Of a stretch of 7,101 bases of DNA, positions 6,504 to 7,101 are shown one piece after another. Within the stretch, counting starts at the first letter, position 1, and each line of letters opens with the position of its first letter. The stretch comes from Gammaproteobacteria bacterium (lineage in GTDB: Bacteria; Pseudomonadota; Gammaproteobacteria; Pseudomonadales; Halieaceae): the NCBI GenBank assembly GCA_018222695.1, contig JAAEZV010000081.1, positions 1 through 7,101 on the forward strand. The letters run 5' to 3'. The notes beneath the pieces were generated by a model. That model saw only the letters and a program-made list of their open reading frames with translations, searched no databases and was not told where the DNA came from. Position numbers and translations under genes: made by a program.

Positions 6504-7010
6504 TCAATTCAGCCCCGAGGGTGCAGGCCATGTGACATCGGGTGTCGCCTGGTCAATATCCGCCGCGATCTTCCATTTGCCATCCTGTTTTTTATAGACC
6601 AGCAGTGATCGCCCGGCGTCTTTGTAAATGTCACCGGTCTCTTTATCGATCGCCTTCAGCCAATACTTGCTGATGATGTAGGCGATGTCCCCGTGCGTTT
6701 CTCTGAGCTCATAATCCAGCTCAAAAATAGACTCTGCTTTGCCAATCCGGGTTGAAAAGTAGTCTCTGATGGCACCGATGCCGAATAGCGCGGGCTGACC
6801 GTGCAGCGCGACCACGGCGTCATCCACGTACAGCGTCATCAGGCCTTCAAGATTTTCCTGCTCATAATATTTTGCCCATTTTCCGCCTTCAGCCGCGATT
6901 TCTGTTTCGAAATCTGCCTGGGCGGCGGGCACTAGTATTGCGCTGAGCAAAAGCGAGCAGAGCCACCCGATGGAAGCCAGCTTGCCCCGGTCAAGGTGCC
7001 AAGCCGTCAC
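6504..7010 (-). CDS. Secreted NTF2-fold protein, SnoaL/DUF4440-like
   Basis: This 168-residue protein starts at a GTG and has a Sec signal peptide: basic n-region to Lys10, hydrophobic core 11-27, and likely cleavage AQA|D after residue 32. The cysteine at 18 is not in a lipobox, so it is probably a soluble periplasmic protein. The mature part shows the cone-fold pattern of SnoaL/DUF4440 proteins: an N-terminal helix with WAKYYEQENLEGLMTLYVDD (45-64), AVVALHG (65-71), GIGAIRDYFSTR (77-88), then strands ending in DAGRSLLVYKKQDGKWKIAADI (131-152). Family members include isomerases, hydratases, ketosteroid-isomerase-like enzymes and non-catalytic ligand binders. Nothing here fixes an activity, and no confident catalytic Asp/His set can be named. 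The GTG overlaps the stop of the upstream gene as GTGA, so the two are probably translationally coupled. No ATG start exists before residue 58, which supports the GTG. The reductase gene lies 99 bp downstream on the same strand. Confidence 0.88.
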   Translation of the reverse strand: MTAWHLDRGKLASIGWLCSLLLSAILVPAAQADFETEIAAEGGKWAKYYEQENLEGLMTLYVDDAVVALHGQPALFGIGAIRDYFSTRIGKAESIFELDYELRETHGDIAYIISKYWLKAIDKETGDIYKDAGRSLLVYKKQDGKWKIAADIDQATPDVTWPAPSGLN

Positions 7011-7101
7011 TTGAACACCCCGAGCGCGGCAGCAATCAGTGCGAACGCGTAAATCGCCAGCACTGCGATATAGACAGGGGAGAGCGCTCGCGAATAGGCC
7101 G
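7007..7101 (-). CDS. 3' end of a membrane protein gene (truncated by the window edge)
   Basis: The minus-strand frame that stops at TGA (7009-7007) is open to the right edge, giving 30 complete codons. They encode a basic/polar start (AYSRALSPVY) and one strongly hydrophobic helix (IAVLAIYAFALIAAALGVF) ending in Lys, as in the last transmembrane segment of a polytopic carrier or permease. The stop shares GTGA with the start of the secreted NTF2-like gene, the usual sign of one operon. Too little is visible to name a family. A transporter is the likeliest reading but is inference. Confidence 0.6.
   Translation of the reverse strand, partial: AYSRALSPVYIAVLAIYAFALIAAALGVFK

Noticed and set aside
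6336..6608. Open frame of 90 codons on the plus strand across the gap before the reductase
   Set aside because: It overlaps the ends of two well-supported minus-strand genes and looks like a by-product of their composition. No ribosome site or motif supports it.
1..7101. Search by eye for tRNA or rRNA genes, CRISPR arrays, insertion sequences and integrase sites
   Set aside because: No cloverleaf-like segment, regular spaced repeats, transposase motif or terminal inverted repeats were seen. The only repeats are the short ones listed.

Overview
This 7.1 kb window carries five complete protein genes and one gene cut by the right edge. It looks like a chromosomal segment of an aerobic Gram-negative bacterium of the Pseudomonadota. 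The evidence is a TonB-dependent outer-membrane receptor with a Sec signal peptide, canonical Shine-Dalgarno sites, and two oxidoreductases of types abundant in aerobic heterotrophs. A marine gammaproteobacterium or a sphingomonad-like organism would fit, but the sequence alone does not settle the taxon. Sampled base composition is uneven. Two 60-base samples in the receptor gene are 42% and 45% G+C, and two in the oxidoreductase genes are 63% and 70%.

Layout. Positions 1-341 hold no confident gene: there is a possible 3' end of an upstream frame (to 123), then an AT-rich upstream region with short palindromes. A 794-residue TonB-dependent receptor (342-2726, +) follows and ends at a strong hairpin terminator with A and T tracts on either side (2741-2769). 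That hairpin can also stop transcription arriving from the opposite strand. A 662-residue flavin/iron-sulfur ene-reductase of the old yellow enzyme / trimethylamine dehydrogenase type (4857-2869, -) converges on it. Its start is divergent from a 103-residue HapK/RedY-like small protein (5037-5348, +), with 179 bp between them. That gene converges, after 15 bp, on a zinc-free medium-chain dehydrogenase/reductase of the PTGR1/CurA type (6404-5364, -). Upstream of that reductase on the same strand lie a secreted NTF2-fold (SnoaL/DUF4440-like) protein (7010-6504, -) and, overlapping its start by four bases, the last transmembrane segment of a membrane protein that runs off the right edge.

How the genes may work together (inference). 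The receptor would bring a scarce or bulky compound across the outer membrane. The two reductases belong to unrelated families that both act on activated C=C bonds or C-N substrates. The two small alpha/beta-barrel-type proteins (HapK-like and NTF2-like) belong to folds common in catabolic and secondary-metabolite clusters. Together they suggest uptake and degradation of a small hydrophobic or aromatic/terpenoid-like molecule, but no gene fixes the substrate. I did not find a clearly new biological system. The most interesting points are residue-level oddities in the flavoenzyme, paired loop cysteines in the receptor, and the repeat/mini-ORF structure at the start of the medium-chain reductase.
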